A stretch of DNA of 48,684 nucleotides from Candidatus Anaerobiospirillum merdipullorum (GCA_018883895.1 JAHLFG010000001.1:1-48684); one strand, 5' to 3'. Positions 8,431-18,714 are shown, counted from the first letter of the stretch. The notes: generated by a model not told the origin, from the sequence alone. A program made the numbers and translations.

Positions 8431-11067
8431 CTAGTTAGTGCTCTTGGTACCTTGCAACAGCGCTTGCAAGGTACTTAAATGATTTAAAGCCTCCAGCGGG
8501 GTTAAGGCATTGATATCAAGCGCTTGCAAGGCCTGTATGCACGGCCGCCAAGCGCTGAGCGTGGCACTTAAGGACGCACATTGGGCTTTAAGCTCAGAAG
8601 AGGCATCGCCTGCCTTGGGAGCTTGCGCAGTGGGCGTACTGTTATCCACTAGCGGAGCACTTAATTTACGTTGCAATGCCGCTTTGGCGCTCTTGATAAC
8701 CTCATTTGGCAGACCGGCCAATTTACCTACTTCCACGCCATAGGAATAAGATTGCGCGCCTTTTTGGGCCTGATATAAAAACACCACCTTACCTTGCGCC
8801 TCGCGGGCTTTAAAGCACAGATTGCAAATTTGCGGGTAGTCTTGCTCTAAATGCGTGATTTCAGCATAGTGGGTGGAAAACAAGGTCAGCGCATTGATAT
8901 GGGTGCACAGATATTGGGTAATGGCCCGGGCAATGGCAGCGCCTTCGGCGGTACTGGTGCCGCGGCCCACTTCATCCATGAGCACCAGGCTTTGGGGCCC
9001 GGCATTATTTAAAATGGAGGCGGTTTCTTCCATTTCCACCATAAAGGTCGAGCGTCCGGAGGCTAAATCATCGGCCGCGCCGATACGGGTGAAAATGCGA
9101 TCAATCTGCCCGATGGTGGCCGCCTGTGCCGGCACAAAGGAGCCGATGCGCGCCATGATGGTAATGAGGGCAATTTGACGCATAAAGGTCGATTTGCCAC
9201 CCATATTAGGCCCGGAGATGATGATAAGCCTTTGCTTACCAAAGCTGACATCATTGGCAATAAAGGGCTTGGTAGTCAGCGATTCAATTACCGGATGGCG
9301 CCCGGCTTTAATCGTGATATCCGCCTCATCACTAAGGGTGGGGCGCACGTAATGCCGCTCTAGGGCACAGACCGCTAGCGCATGGAGCATATCAAGTAAG
9401 GCCAAATGTGCCGCTAGCGTCGTTAAAGCCTCAATATCTGCATTTAAGCGCTCTAAGATATTGGCAAAGAGCTCTTTTTCCAAAGACAGTGCACGGGCCT
9501 TGGCCGTTAAGGTTTGCTCCTCGAGCTCCTTTAATTCCGGGGTAATATAGCGCTCGGAATTTTTTAAGGTCTGCCTACGCTGATAGGTAAGCGGCACCTT
9601 CATGCTTTGGGCCTTGGAGACTTCAATATAGTAGCCATGCACTTGATTGAAGGCCACTTTAAGCGTGCTAATGCCGGTGGCCTCACGCTCGCGGGTCTCA
9701 ATTTTAGTTAAGGTATCCTCCGCTCCGGACATTAAGTCGCGTAAGGTGTCCAATTCTGCATTAAAGCCGGCAGCAATCACCCCGCCATCGCGCAAGAAAC
9801 TAGCTGGTATCTCGGCTATTGCCGTGTGAAGCAAGCTTGCCAGATCAGCAGGCGGATTTAAGCTTTGGGCAAAGTTTTGCAACGGATGTTCGCTCAAGAC
9901 CTGGCTGATATCTGTGGTCAAGAGCTCTTTAAATTGGGGCACCGCGTCCAAGGTGGCGCGCAGCATGACTAAATCCTTGGGGCGGGCGGTGCGCAGGGCA
10001 ATACGGGCGACCGCACGCTCCACATCGCCGCAGGTGGAGAGCAAGTCTGACAGCTCACTTAATTTTTCAAACTTACTTAAAGCCTCCACCATATCAAGGC
10101 GTGCATTGACCACGGCATTGTCGCGCAAGGGCTCGGTTAAACAACGGGCAAGCAAACGCTGACCCATCGGGGTGCGGGTTTTATCGAGTACGGCCATTAA
10201 GCTACCGCGCCGCTCGCCGCGTAAATTGGTGAGGAGCTCCAAATTACGCTTGGCACATTGATCGAGAATGACGTAAGCCCGACTTTCCTCGCGACTTATC
10301 CTGCGGATATGATTTAAGGCAGTATGTTGGGTGTCCTTGACATAGGCAAGTAAGGCTCCGGCGGCGCAAATGCCCTCTTCTAAGTCTTCTAGGTCAAAGC
10401 CAAATAAACTTGCGGTGGCAAATTGCGTGCACAGCGCACGATAGCAGGTCTGAAAATCAAAGTACCACGGCGCCAATTCCTTGGTGCAGGCACAGCCTTG
10501 GGTCAGCGTCTTAGGCTTAAAGTTTTCCGGGCAGACGATTTCGGCGGGGTTGTGCTTTTCAATTAGCAGGCGCAATTTGTCCTCGGATGCGGCTACCGCG
10601 GCCTTAAATTCTCCTGAGGATAAACTTAAACACGCAAAGCCGTAATAATTATGCCCCTTACAGATGCTCACAATGCAATTGTCCTGATGCTCGGGGGCAA
10701 TGCCTTCATCGGTGACCGTGCCGGGGGTGAGCACCTTGGAGATCTTGCGCTCCATCATCCCGCGGCTGTTTTTGGGATCGCCTACCTGCTCACAAATTAC
10801 TGCCGATCGGCCCATTTTGATTAATTTGGCCAAATAGCTGTCAATGGAGTGAAAGGGCACCCCGGCCATGGGAATGGGCTTACCTTGATTGCTCCCCCGC
10901 CGCGTGAGGGTTAAATCAAGTAAGGCCGCCGCTTCCTTGGCATCGTCAAAAAAGAGCTCATAGAAGTCGCCTAAGCGATAGAACACTAAGGTATCGGGAT
11001 ATTGTTGCTTAATTTCAAAATATTGGCGCATCATCGGGGTTAAGGACGCCAGATTTTGCTCAGTCAT
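8431..11067 (-). CDS. mutS: DNA mismatch repair protein MutS
   Basis: An 878-residue MutS. The N-terminal mismatch-binding domain starts MMRQYFEIKQQYPDTLVFYR, with the mismatch-inserting Phe-x-Glu in GDFYELF. Connector, lever and clamp domains follow, then the ABC ATPase with Walker A SGPNMGGKST and Walker B/signature residues in LVLMDEVGRGTST, and FSTHYAEI. It recognises base mismatches and recruits MutL. ATG at 11067 is chosen because AGAG lies 9 bases upstream; the in-frame ATG at 11085 has no ribosome-binding site and adds only MVEISA. The gene converges on nlpD with 10 bases between stops. In E. coli mutS is also in the nlpD-rpoS neighbourhood. Confidence 0.97.
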   Translation of the reverse strand: MTEQNLASLTPMMRQYFEIKQQYPDTLVFYRLGDFYELFFDDAKEAAALLDLTLTRRGSNQGKPIPMAGVPFHSIDSYLAKLIKMGRSAVICEQVGDPKNSRGMMERKISKVLTPGTVTDEGIAPEHQDNCIVSICKGHNYYGFACLSLSSGEFKAAVAASEDKLRLLIEKHNPAEIVCPENFKPKTLTQGCACTKELAPWYFDFQTCYRALCTQFATASLFGFDLEDLEEGICAAGALLAYVKDTQHTALNHIRRISREESRAYVILDQCAKRNLELLTNLRGERRGSLMAVLDKTRTPMGQRLLARCLTEPLRDNAVVNARLDMVEALSKFEKLSELSDLLSTCGDVERAVARIALRTARPKDLVMLRATLDAVPQFKELLTTDISQVLSEHPLQNFAQSLNPPADLASLLHTAIAEIPASFLRDGGVIAAGFNAELDTLRDLMSGAEDTLTKIETREREATGISTLKVAFNQVHGYYIEVSKAQSMKVPLTYQRRQTLKNSERYITPELKELEEQTLTAKARALSLEKELFANILERLNADIEALTTLAAHLALLDMLHALAVCALERHYVRPTLSDEADITIKAGRHPVIESLTTKPFIANDVSFGKQRLIIISGPNMGGKSTFMRQIALITIMARIGSFVPAQAATIGQIDRIFTRIGAADDLASGRSTFMVEMEETASILNNAGPQSLVLMDEVGRGTSTAEGAAIARAITQYLCTHINALTLFSTHYAEITHLEQDYPQICNLCFKAREAQGKVVFLYQAQKGAQSYSYGVEVGKLAGLPNEVIKSAKAALQRKLSAPLVDNSTPTAQAPKAGDASSELKAQCASLSATLSAWRPCIQALQALDINALTPLEALNHLSTLQALLQGTKSTN
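8447..8474. terminator. Perfect 11-bp hairpin at the nlpD/mutS convergence
   Basis: GTACCTTGCAA (8447-8457) and TTGCAAGGTAC (8464-8474) are exact inverted repeats around a 6-base loop. The hairpin lies inside the last codons of mutS and 27 bases after the nlpD stop. No T-run follows on either strand. It may slow or end transcription from both sides. Confidence 0.45.
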
Positions 11068-11137
11068 CGCTGAAATCTCTACCATAAACGCGCAAAAATG
11101 CCTTATTGTACACTAAGCGCTTGTTGCGACACTTTGT

Positions 11138-11158
11138 CAGGTGAAAATCCCTCACCTG
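11138..11158. promoter_or_regulatory. 7-bp inverted repeat between mutS and the MFS gene
   Basis: CAGGTGA (11138-11144) and TCACCTG (11152-11158) form an exact inverted repeat with 7-base spacing in the 160-base divergent region. This geometry suits a dimeric regulator. No regulator gene is adjacent, so its function is open. Confidence 0.4.
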
Positions 11159-11230
11159 CCTTTCTTGCTATGATCTTAATGTTAATTAAAAAGATAAAGC
11201 GGTCGACATCATCTTGCAAGGAGCGCAGTC

Positions 11231-12433
11231 GTGACCAAAATTAAGACCTTAATTGGTTCCATGCTTATTCTCTTGGCCTTAGGCTCAGTCTATGCCTGGA
11301 GCTTGTTTAACAGTCCCTTAGCCACCAAGTATCAAGCTGATCTTAACGCCGTGGCTTTCACTTTTGGCATTATGACCTTATTTATTGCCATCGGTAGCTC
11401 TAGCTCCGGGTTTTTAAAACTACGCCTGGGTTTTAATCGCGTGGTTGTCTTAAGTGCGGCCTGTTTGGGCCTTGGTCTGCTGGGGGCTGCCTTTGCGCCC
11501 AATTTAATTGCTTTGTATCTGGCCGCCGGCGTGCTCTTGGGCTTTGGTGATGGCCTGGGCTACATGCTGGTGCTGACCAATTGCGTCAAGTTCTTCCCGC
11601 AACATAAGGGCCTGGCTTCAGCTTTATGCATCGGCGCCTATGGCGCAGGCTCACTGTTGTATAAATCCATTGACGGGGCGGTGCTCACCGCCTTTAGTTT
11701 AGAGGCTGCCCTCCTTACCTGGGGTTTGTCCTGTAGCGCTGCGGCTATCTTGGGAAGCTTACTTACCGCCGATGCGATGCTACAGCGCGAAGTGACCGCC
11801 GCATCCCCGGCAACGCGTGAATATGATCTGCACAGTGCGTTACGTACGGTGCCTTATTGGCTTCTTACCTTTATGTTCCTCATTGACTGCATGACCGGGC
11901 TCTATGTCATCGGTGTGGCCTCCAATTTGGGCGTGTCTTTGGCCTCCCTGTCCCTTGCCGACGCAGCCTTGGGTGTAAGTGTGGTGGCGATAGCCAATAT
12001 TTTAGGGCGCCTGCTGATGGGCGTGCTGTCGGACAAATTGCCGCGCATCCGCCTGATTACCTTTGATCAAATCCTCTCGCTTATCGCGATGCTGATGCTC
12101 TTGTTCCTGCCTTTGTCCATGAGCACCTTGTTTGTGGCCTTGGCCTTGGTGGCTTTCTCCTTTGGCGGCACCTTGACCATTTACCCGTCCATTATTTCCG
12201 ATTTCTTTGGCATTAAGAATTTAGCCAAAAACTACGGGCTCTTGTACTTGGGCTTTGGCATTGGCTCCTTGATAGGTTATGCCGTGGCCTTTATCTTTGA
12301 TTCCTTTACCATCACCTTCAGTTTAATGGCGGTGCTCTTGGTGGCGGCGATTGTGCTCTCGCTCTTGGTGCGTTTACCGCCGGAGCTTAAAGTCGGGCAT
12401 CGGGAGCTGAAAAAAGAGCATTTGGTGCCCTAA
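11231..12433 (+). CDS. MFS transporter, OFA (oxalate/formate antiporter)-like
   Basis: A 400-residue protein with about twelve hydrophobic spans, typical of the major facilitator superfamily. The first helix reads LILLALGSVYAWSLFNSPL, the characteristic opening of the OFA family (OxlT-like). LGFGDGLGYM in the fourth span and the NILGRLLMGVLSDK loop (MFS motif A-like between spans 8 and 9) also fit. It should exchange or import a small carboxylate across the inner membrane, but the substrate cannot be read from sequence. The start is GTG with AAGGAG upstream. It stands alone, divergent from mutS. Confidence 0.82.
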   Translation: MTKIKTLIGSMLILLALGSVYAWSLFNSPLATKYQADLNAVAFTFGIMTLFIAIGSSSSGFLKLRLGFNRVVVLSAACLGLGLLGAAFAPNLIALYLAAGVLLGFGDGLGYMLVLTNCVKFFPQHKGLASALCIGAYGAGSLLYKSIDGAVLTAFSLEAALLTWGLSCSAAAILGSLLTADAMLQREVTAASPATREYDLHSALRTVPYWLLTFMFLIDCMTGLYVIGVASNLGVSLASLSLADAALGVSVVAIANILGRLLMGVLSDKLPRIRLITFDQILSLIAMLMLLFLPLSMSTLFVALALVAFSFGGTLTIYPSIISDFFGIKNLAKNYGLLYLGFGIGSLIGYAVAFIFDSFTITFSLMAVLLVAAIVLSLLVRLPPELKVGHRELKKEHLVP

Positions 12434-12531
12434 AGTTATGGTGCGCGCTAAACTTATAGTTGCATGCCAAAGCGCGCATACCAACATAAGAGTAAACAGC
12501 ACAGGATGTCAGCGAAAAAAAGGAGAGCAAT

Positions 12532-13098
12532 ATGGATTTATCGCCCTTGGCGCAGATCTTGCCGGAAATTGAAGCGCGGCGTACTTTTAAAGCCTCGCGC
12601 ATCTTTACCATTGAAGAGCTTAAATTAAAGTTTCATAACGGTGAAGAGCGCGTATACGAGCGCATTGTCGGCGGCCGCGGGGCGGTGATGATTGTGCCCT
12701 ATGATGGTACACATTTTTATTTAACCGCCGAATACGCCGGCGGCTTGCATCAATACTCCTTGGGTTTGGTCAAAGGTAAGATTGATGAAGGTGAGAGCGG
12801 GCAAGAGGCAGCTTTGCGCGAGCTTGCCGAGGAAATTGGCTTGGGAGCACGGCGCATTAGCCTGTTGCGCGCGCCGGTAACGGTGGCCCCGGGTATGCTC
12901 GAGCTTAGCATGCATCTGTATTTGGCCGAAGATCTCTACCCCCATCAATTAAGTGGCGATGAGCCTGAGCCCATACAGATCATTAAGGCAAGCCCTGCCG
13001 AGGTAAAAGATCTTATCTTTAAGCCCGATGCACCCCTGCATGAGGCGCGGGCGGCTTTTGCCCTTACTTTGGCATTGCACAAAATTGGTGCGCTATAG
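12532..13098 (+). CDS. nudE: ADP-compounds hydrolase NudE
   Basis: A 188-residue Nudix hydrolase. The Nudix box is GKIDEGESGQEAALRELAEE followed by IG, matching GX5EX7REUXEEXGU. N-terminal RIFTIEELKLKFHNGEERVYER and the later DLYPHQLSGDEPEP closely follow E. coli NudE, which hydrolyses ADP-ribose, Ap3A and NADH to AMP plus a phosphorylated partner. A strong AAGGAGAG precedes the ATG. It is upstream of argF on the same strand with a 132-base gap that has its own leader structure, so cotranscription is not implied. Confidence 0.92.
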   Translation: MDLSPLAQILPEIEARRTFKASRIFTIEELKLKFHNGEERVYERIVGGRGAVMIVPYDGTHFYLTAEYAGGLHQYSLGLVKGKIDEGESGQEAALRELAEEIGLGARRISLLRAPVTVAPGMLELSMHLYLAEDLYPHQLSGDEPEPIQIIKASPAEVKDLIFKPDAPLHEARAAFALTLALHKIGAL

Positions 13099-13172
13099 AC
13101 GGTCATACGCCGTAAAAGAGGGCATTTTGCTTCACTAAACAGCATCTTTGCTAAGATAGCGCCTATTGTGGT

Positions 13173-13209
13173 TTTAGCTCTCCCTGCCACAGTGCAGGAG
13201 CAAGCTAAA
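13173..13209 (+). promoter_or_regulatory. Stem-loop in the argF leader
   Basis: TTTAGCT (13173-13179) pairs with AGCTAAA (13203-13209), and inner CTGC/GCAG extends the stem after a small internal loop. It ends 21 bases before the argF ATG, close to the CAGGAG ribosome-binding site. No ArgR box was seen in the gap. It may be an attenuator or translation-control hairpin. Confidence 0.4.
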
Positions 13210-13230
13210 CTCAGCTTTCAGGAGTTATCA

Positions 13231-14139
13231 ATGCGTCATTTGCTGACTGGTTTTGAATTTTCGCAGGATGAATATTTAGCGATCCTCGAAAAAGCTGCCG
13301 CCATGAAAAAAGATCCGGCGGCCTTTGCGGACGTGTTAAAGGGTAAAGCGGCCGCCATTATGTTTGAAAAGCCCTCCCTGCGTACCCGCACCACCTTTGA
13401 AATTGCGCTCTTTCGTTTAGGCGCCCATGGGGTGTATTTGGATTTACAAGGCGGTGATTTAGGTAAGCGTGAGAGTATCGGTGACTATGCGCGCAACTTA
13501 TCGCGATGGACCGATTGCTTAATTGGCCGCGTCTTCTCGCAACACACCTTAGAAGAATTAGCCGCCACCGGCTCGGTTCCGGTCATCAACGCTTTATCTG
13601 ATCTCTATCATCCGGCACAGGCGATGGCCGATTATATGACGGTACAAGAGCATTTAGGCGCGCTTAAGGGTCTGTCGCTTGCCTATGTGGGCGATGGCAA
13701 TAATGTGGCCAATTCCCTTCTTGTGGCTGGTGCCACCTTAGGGGTGAATGTGTCCTGCTTCTGCCCAACCGGTCATGGCCCGGACATTCAGATTTTCAAC
13801 AAGGCCAGCGAAATTGCACAGCGTAACGGGTGCAAGCTTGAAGTCTTAAGCGATCCGTCGAAGATTCAGGGCTTTGATGTGCTCTATACTGACACTTGGG
13901 TGTCAATGGGCGATAATACCCCGCTTGACAGTGTCAAGAAGATTTTCATGCCCTATCAGATTAATGATACCTTAGTCGCTCAGTCCGGGGCGCGCTGTGT
14001 CTTGCACTGCCTGCCGGCTCACCGCGGCTATGAGATTACCGATGAGGTGATGGATGGTCCGTTATCGGCAGTCTTTGATGAGGCGGAAAACCGTCTGCAC
14101 ATTCATATGGCCTTATTAGCCATGCTGATTGAGAAATAA
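13231..14139 (+). CDS. argF: Ornithine carbamoyltransferase
   Basis: A 302-residue OTCase of standard length. It forms citrulline from ornithine and carbamoyl phosphate. The carbamoyl-phosphate motif is [11 protein letters not shown] near residue 50. HPAQAMAD is also present, and the ornithine/catalytic motif [13 protein letters not shown] with Cys is near residue 260. ATG 13231 has CAGGAG upstream; in-frame codons back to 13168 lack a site and lie in the leader hairpin. It is followed by argG after 29 bases, so the citrulline-to-arginine steps are clustered. The anabolic role is inferred from that linkage rather than from an arcA/arcC context. Confidence 0.95.
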   Translation: MRHLLTGFEFSQDEYLAILEKAAAMKKDPAAFADVLKGKAAAIMFEKPSLRTRTTFEIALFRLGAHGVYLDLQGGDLGKRESIGDYARNLSRWTDCLIGRVFSQHTLEELAATGSVPVINALSDLYHPAQAMADYMTVQEHLGALKGLSLAYVGDGNNVANSLLVAGATLGVNVSCFCPTGHGPDIQIFNKASEIAQRNGCKLEVLSDPSKIQGFDVLYTDTWVSMGDNTPLDSVKKIFMPYQINDTLVAQSGARCVLHCLPAHRGYEITDEVMDGPLSAVFDEAENRLHIHMALLAMLIEK

Positions 14140-14168
14140 GATTTACCTACTACCTTGAGGACAATGCA

Positions 14169-15398
14169 ATGTTAAAGCATGAGAAAAAACAGTATAAGAA
14201 GGTGGTGCTCGCTTATTCTGGCGGCCTGGACACTTCTACCATCGTACCGTGGTTAAAAGAGAACTATGGTTGTGAGGTGGTGTGCTTTGTGGCCGATGTC
14301 GGTCAGGAGCGCGAAGATTTAGATGGCATTGAGCAGAAGGCCATTCAGTCCGGTGCTACTAAGTGCATTATTAAAGATTTGCGCGAAGAGTTCGTGCGTG
14401 ATTATGTCTTTGAGACCTTTAAGACCGGTGCTTTATACGAAGGTGAGTACCTCTTAGGTACCGCCATTGCCCGCCCGGTAATCGCCAAGGCCATGGTCGA
14501 GTGTGCCTTAGAGGAAGGTGCCGATGCCGTCGCTCACGGTGCTACCGGTAAGGGTAACGATCAGGTGCGCTTTGAGTCGGCCGTCGCCGCCTTAGCCCCG
14601 CATCTTGATGTGATTGCCCCGTGGCGTGAGTGGACCATGCAGTCGCGTGAAGAATTACTGGCCTATTTACAGGAGCGTAACATTCCGTGCAAGGCTACCT
14701 TAAAGAAGATTTACAGCCGCGATGCTAACGTGCTGCACATCTCCACTGAAGGTGGCGAGTTAGAGGATACTTGGAATCCGGCTTCCGAGAATGTGTGGGT
14801 GTGGACCTGTGATCCGCAAAAGGCCCCGGATACTCCGGAGACCTTTGAGCTTACCGTGAAGGACGGTTGCGTCACTGCCTTAAACGGTGAGGAAATGAGC
14901 CCGTTTGCCTTAATTTCGGCCTTAAATGACTTAGGTGCCAAGCACGGTGTCGGTCGTATCGACATCACCGAGAACCGTTTGGTGGGCATGAAGTCCCGTG
15001 GTTGCTATGAGACCCCGGGCGGCACCATTATTTACAAGGCTCTGCGTGCCGTGGAGCAGCTGGTACTCGATAAGTCCACCCGCGCCTTCCGTGATGAGCT
15101 TGCAGTGGAGTTTTCGCACTTAGTCTATGACGGCCGTTGGTTTACCCGTCTGCGTGAGATCATGCAGGCCGCTGCCGATGAGCTGGCGCACGATGTCAAT
15201 GGTAAGGTAGTGGTCCGTCTGTACAAGGGCCATTGCGATATCATTCAGAAGTCCTCGCCCAACAGCCTGTTTAACTTTGACTTCGTGACCTTTGGTGCCG
15301 ATGATGTTTACGATCAGCACGATGCCGAAGGCTTCATCCGCTTATACTCGCTGCCGGCACGTATTCGTGCGCTCAATGCAGCGAAAAATGCAAAGTAA
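14169..15398 (+). CDS. argG: Argininosuccinate synthase
   Basis: A 409-residue argininosuccinate synthase with the PP-loop ATP motif [12 protein letters not shown] at residues ~12-23, plus [15 protein letters not shown] and the YETPGGTI segment of the family. It condenses citrulline with aspartate using ATP. It is of the short (about 400 residue) type. The gene lies between argF and argH. A 96-base gap before argH contains a strong hairpin. Codon use is notably uniform and biased, as in highly expressed genes. Confidence 0.97.
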   Translation: MLKHEKKQYKKVVLAYSGGLDTSTIVPWLKENYGCEVVCFVADVGQEREDLDGIEQKAIQSGATKCIIKDLREEFVRDYVFETFKTGALYEGEYLLGTAIARPVIAKAMVECALEEGADAVAHGATGKGNDQVRFESAVAALAPHLDVIAPWREWTMQSREELLAYLQERNIPCKATLKKIYSRDANVLHISTEGGELEDTWNPASENVWVWTCDPQKAPDTPETFELTVKDGCVTALNGEEMSPFALISALNDLGAKHGVGRIDITENRLVGMKSRGCYETPGGTIIYKALRAVEQLVLDKSTRAFRDELAVEFSHLVYDGRWFTRLREIMQAAADELAHDVNGKVVVRLYKGHCDIIQKSSPNSLFNFDFVTFGADDVYDQHDAEGFIRLYSLPARIRALNAAKNAK

Positions 15399-15431
15399 AC
15401 TTAAAACCATATACGGTTTAAAGTAAGATCT

Positions 15432-15469
15432 GCCCTCGGGGAGGTGGTAGTTACCATCTCCCCGTGGGC
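15432..15469 (+). promoter_or_regulatory. Strong stem-loop between argG and argH
   Basis: GGGGAGGTGGT (15438-15448) pairs with ACCATCTCCCC (15453-15463), 11 bp with one G-T pair and a 4-base loop. Flanking GCCC/GGGC extends it to 15432-15469. TTTACACGTTTTT follows. It ends 26 bases before the argH start and could act as an intra-operon partial terminator or mRNA processing/stability element. Confidence 0.6.
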
Positions 15470-15494
15470 TTTACACGTTTTTAAGAGGTGCACT

Positions 15495-16880
15495 ATGGCT
15501 CTGTGGGGCGGACGTTTCACACAAGGACCGGATCAGCGTTTTAAAGATTTTAACGATTCATTAAAGTTTGACTACCGTATGGCCATCGAGGATATCGAGG
15601 GCTCACAGGCCTGGGCACAGGCTTTGGCGCAAGTGGGCGTGCTCACGGCCGAAGAATGCACGCGCCTGGAGGCCGCACTGGCTGAATTAAAGGCCGAGGC
15701 GGAGCAAAATTTAACGGCCATCGCCACTGCCGGCGATGAGGACATTCACTCCTATGTCGAGCGCCGTTTAATTGAAAAAGTAGGCGATTTGGGTAAGAAA
15801 TTACATACCGGGCGTAGCCGTAACGATCAGGTGGCCTTAGATTTAAAGCTGTGGTGTGCCAAGGCCGGAGCCCGCATTGCCCATAGCCTGACGGCTCTGG
15901 AGCGTGAGCTTATTACCGTTGCCAAAGCCCATGTAGAAGATATTTTCCCGGGCTATACCCATCTGCAGCGCGCCCAACCGGTGACCTTTGGTCACTTTGT
16001 GATGGCCTATGCGCAGATGTTCGAGCGCGATTATCAGCGTCTGCAGCATGCGCTCCGTTTAATTAAATCCTCCTGCCCGCTAGGCTCGGCGGCTCTAGCT
16101 GGAACTGCCTATCCCATTGATAGAGATAGTTTAGCGCAGGCCTTAGGTTTTGATGAGGGCAGTGCCAATAGCTTAGATGCTGTCTCCGATAGAGATCATG
16201 TGCTTGAGCTCTTATCCTGTGCCGCCATTTCGATGATGCATTTATCGCGTTTGAGTGAAGATCTCATTATTTACAATAGTGGTGAAGCGCATTTTGTCGA
16301 GTTATCCGATGCCGTGACCTCCGGCTCATCCTTAATGCCGCAAAAGAAAAACCCCGATGCCTTAGAGCTCATCCGCGGTAAGTGCGGACGCGTCTGTGGG
16401 GCCTTAGCTGGCATGTTAGTTACCATGAAGGCCTTACCCTTGGCCTATGATAAGGACTTACAAGAGGACAAAGAGCGTTTGTTTGACGCGATGGATACCT
16501 GGCATGATTGCCTCGATATGGCCGCTTTAGTCTTCAGTGGCTTGAAGCTGCGTAAGGAAGAGGCCTTTAAGGCCGCGCAGGGTGGTTACTCTAATGCCAC
16601 CGAGCTTGCCGATTACTTAGTTGCCCGCGGGGTCCCGTTCCGTGAGGCCCATGGTATTGTCGGCAAGGCAGTGCTCTATGCCATTGAAAAGAATAAGGCC
16701 TTAGAGGACTTAAGCGTCGATGAGTTTGAGCAATTCCATCCTTCCATCGGCGGAGATGTCTATGAAGCCTTAGAGCTCCATCATCTCATCCATAAGCGGC
16801 AGGTCAAGGGCGGTACGGCCCCCGATGCAGTGCGCACGCAAATTGCCGCTTTAGAGGACAAACTTGCCTCCCGCGCCTAA
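15495..16880 (+). CDS. argH: Argininosuccinate lyase
   Basis: A 461-residue member of the fumarase/aspartase superfamily. MALWGGRF starts the protein, [10 protein letters not shown] is near residue 110, and the superfamily signature [11 protein letters not shown] with catalytic Ser is near residue 277. It splits argininosuccinate to arginine and fumarate. ATG 15495 is preceded by AAGAGGTG; in-frame codons back to 15444 run through the intergenic hairpin and are rejected. Last gene of the argFGH group, ended by a clear terminator. Confidence 0.97.
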   Translation: MALWGGRFTQGPDQRFKDFNDSLKFDYRMAIEDIEGSQAWAQALAQVGVLTAEECTRLEAALAELKAEAEQNLTAIATAGDEDIHSYVERRLIEKVGDLGKKLHTGRSRNDQVALDLKLWCAKAGARIAHSLTALERELITVAKAHVEDIFPGYTHLQRAQPVTFGHFVMAYAQMFERDYQRLQHALRLIKSSCPLGSAALAGTAYPIDRDSLAQALGFDEGSANSLDAVSDRDHVLELLSCAAISMMHLSRLSEDLIIYNSGEAHFVELSDAVTSGSSLMPQKKNPDALELIRGKCGRVCGALAGMLVTMKALPLAYDKDLQEDKERLFDAMDTWHDCLDMAALVFSGLKLRKEEAFKAAQGGYSNATELADYLVARGVPFREAHGIVGKAVLYAIEKNKALEDLSVDEFEQFHPSIGGDVYEALELHHLIHKRQVKGGTAPDAVRTQIAALEDKLASRA

Positions 16881-16907
16881 GGACTAAGTACAAAGTACTT
16901 TCAAAAG

Positions 16908-16935
16908 AAAAGCCGATCGTCCGATCGGCTTTTTC
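16908..16935. terminator. Bidirectional intrinsic terminator between argH and dut
   Basis: GCCGATCG (16912-16919) pairs with CGATCGGC (16922-16929), followed by TTTTT on the plus strand and preceded by AAAAGAAAA, which gives a T-rich tail on the minus strand. It serves argH and the convergent coaBC-dut operon. Confidence 0.9.
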
Positions 16936-16957
16936 CTTTCTTAACGGTAAGTTTTTA

Positions 16958-17410
16958 CTAGCGCTGCCCGGTAGAGCCAAAGCCTGCTGTGGCGCGCTCA
17001 CTTATATCAAATTCCTCCACCGGCGTTAAGGTCGCGCGGATGATGGGCAGGAAGACCAATTGCGCCATGCGCTCACCTTCATGCAAGGTAAAGTCCGTGT
17101 CACTGCGATTCCACAGCGGCACAAAGAGCTGTCCCTGATAGTCCGCGTCGATAAGACCGGTGAGGTTGCCAAGCACAATGCCATGTTTAAATCCCAATCC
17201 CGAGCGCGGCAAGACCACCGCACAGACGTTAGGATCGGCAATATGCATGGCAAAGCCGGTGGGCACTAAGAGTGAGGCCCCGGCTTTAATTACCACATCG
17301 CCTGACGTTAAGGCACGTAAATCCATGCCCGCGGCGGCCGCACTTTCATAGCGCGGCAGCGGATAGATGGTGCCCAAGCGTTTATCTAAGATTTTAATGG
17401 CGATGTTCAC
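16958..17410 (-). CDS. dut: dUTP diphosphatase
   Basis: A 150-residue trimeric dUTPase. Motifs: AAGMDLRAL (I), LPRSGLGFKHGI (II/III core), GLIDADYQGQL (III, with catalytic Asp and Tyr), ERMAQLVF (IV) and the C-terminal RATAGFGSTG (V). It converts dUTP to dUMP, keeping uracil out of DNA and feeding dTMP synthesis. It starts inside the last codons of coaBC (4-base overlap), the same coaBC-dut coupling as in E. coli. Confidence 0.96.
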   Translation of the reverse strand: MNIAIKILDKRLGTIYPLPRYESAAAAGMDLRALTSGDVVIKAGASLLVPTGFAMHIADPNVCAVVLPRSGLGFKHGIVLGNLTGLIDADYQGQLFVPLWNRSDTDFTLHEGERMAQLVFLPIIRATLTPVEEFDISERATAGFGSTGQR

Positions 17411-18714
17411 GCGTGCTTTTCCTTCTGCGTGGTTCCTTTGCGGAACATGTCAAAGATTAAGTCCATGAGTTGCGCGGCAATCACACGCTTAGGGGCCTTA
17501 GGCAAATCGGCCACTTGTCCGTCTTTGTCATAGACAAGCAGGGCATTGTCATCGGTATTAAAGCCCACATCATGGCGCGAGACATCGTTAAGGGCAATTA
17601 AGTCTAAGTTCTTGCGCTGTAATTTCTCCTTGGCATGCTCCGGTCCGTGCATGGTCTCGGCGGCAAAGCCCACCGTAAAGGGCCGCGGGTTGGCATGGCC
17701 TACCATGGAGATAATGTCTTCATTTTTAATTAAGGTCAGCGTCAGACTGTCGCCTTGCTCTTCCTTTTTTAGTTTCTGCGGATAGACATAGGCCAAACGA
17801 TAATCCGACACCGCTGCACAGCCAATTACAATATCGACATCATCAAGTTTGGCCTTGACTGCATCATACATATCCTGAGCGGTCTTGACATTAATACGAT
17901 TGACCTGCGCCGGAGTGGGCAGTGACACCGGTCCTGCTATCAAGGTTACATTAGCCCCGCGCTTACGTGCCGCCTCGGCCAAGGCAAAGCCCATCTTGCC
18001 TGAGCTTTTATTGGTAATCACCCGCACCGGATCAATTGGCTCTTCGGTAGGGCCTGCGGTAATCAGCACCCGTAAACCAGCCCCATTGGCCTTGGGCAAT
18101 AATTTTTGTGAGGTCAGCTCCAGCGGCGCCTCGGGACGAGGCAAGAGCGTATTTTCGGCAAATGGCAAGCCGTTGCGATTTAACAGTGCACAGATATAGG
18201 CGACAATTTCCGCAGGCTCGCGCATTCTGCCAATGCCGCTTTCCCCGCAGGCCAAGGGCCCTTCTGCCGGCGGAATGATAAAGACGCCGCGTTGCTGTAA
18301 GAGCTCTAAATTAGCCTGCGTCGCCGGATGGCGATACATGCGACTATTCATCGCCGGAGCGATGATGATGGGGCACGGGGCGGCTAAGGCCGCGGCAGTG
18401 AGCATATTGTCGGCCATTCCATGAGCCAATTTGGCAATGGTATTGGCTGTGGCCGGGGCAATGACGAGGGCATCGGCATCGGCACATAATTCAATATGGC
18501 CAATTTCGTCCCCATGATTGAAAACTTCACAACCCACCGCATGGCCGGTTAAAGCTTGTAAGGTGGTGGGGCTGACTAATTGAGCGGCACTGGGGGTAAC
18601 CACGCTGTAGACATCTGCGCCTTGCTTGATGAGCAGACGGCACAGTTCAGGGCATTTATACGCGGCAATCCCGCCGCAAATTCCTAACACAATTTTGCGC
18701 TGTTCAAGCTGCAT
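17407..18714 (-). CDS. coaBC: Bifunctional phosphopantothenoylcysteine decarboxylase / phosphopantothenate--cysteine ligase
   Basis: A 435-residue fusion. The N-terminal flavoprotein domain (CoaC) begins [14 protein letters not shown] and carries [14 protein letters not shown] with the catalytic Asn, plus GESGIGRM with the conserved Cys just before. The C-terminal CoaB domain starts [20 protein letters not shown] and includes the lysine-rich TVGFAAET region. It makes 4'-phosphopantetheine from 4'-phosphopantothenate and cysteine for coenzyme A. ATG 18714 is preceded by GAGGAGA; in-frame codons back to 18792 lack a site and are not similar to the family. Confidence 0.96.
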   Translation of the reverse strand: MQLEQRKIVLGICGGIAAYKCPELCRLLIKQGADVYSVVTPSAAQLVSPTTLQALTGHAVGCEVFNHGDEIGHIELCADADALVIAPATANTIAKLAHGMADNMLTAAALAAPCPIIIAPAMNSRMYRHPATQANLELLQQRGVFIIPPAEGPLACGESGIGRMREPAEIVAYICALLNRNGLPFAENTLLPRPEAPLELTSQKLLPKANGAGLRVLITAGPTEEPIDPVRVITNKSSGKMGFALAEAARKRGANVTLIAGPVSLPTPAQVNRINVKTAQDMYDAVKAKLDDVDIVIGCAAVSDYRLAYVYPQKLKKEEQGDSLTLTLIKNEDIISMVGHANPRPFTVGFAAETMHGPEHAKEKLQRKNLDLIALNDVSRHDVGFNTDDNALLVYDKDGQVADLPKAPKRVIAAQLMDLIFDMFRKGTTQKEKHA

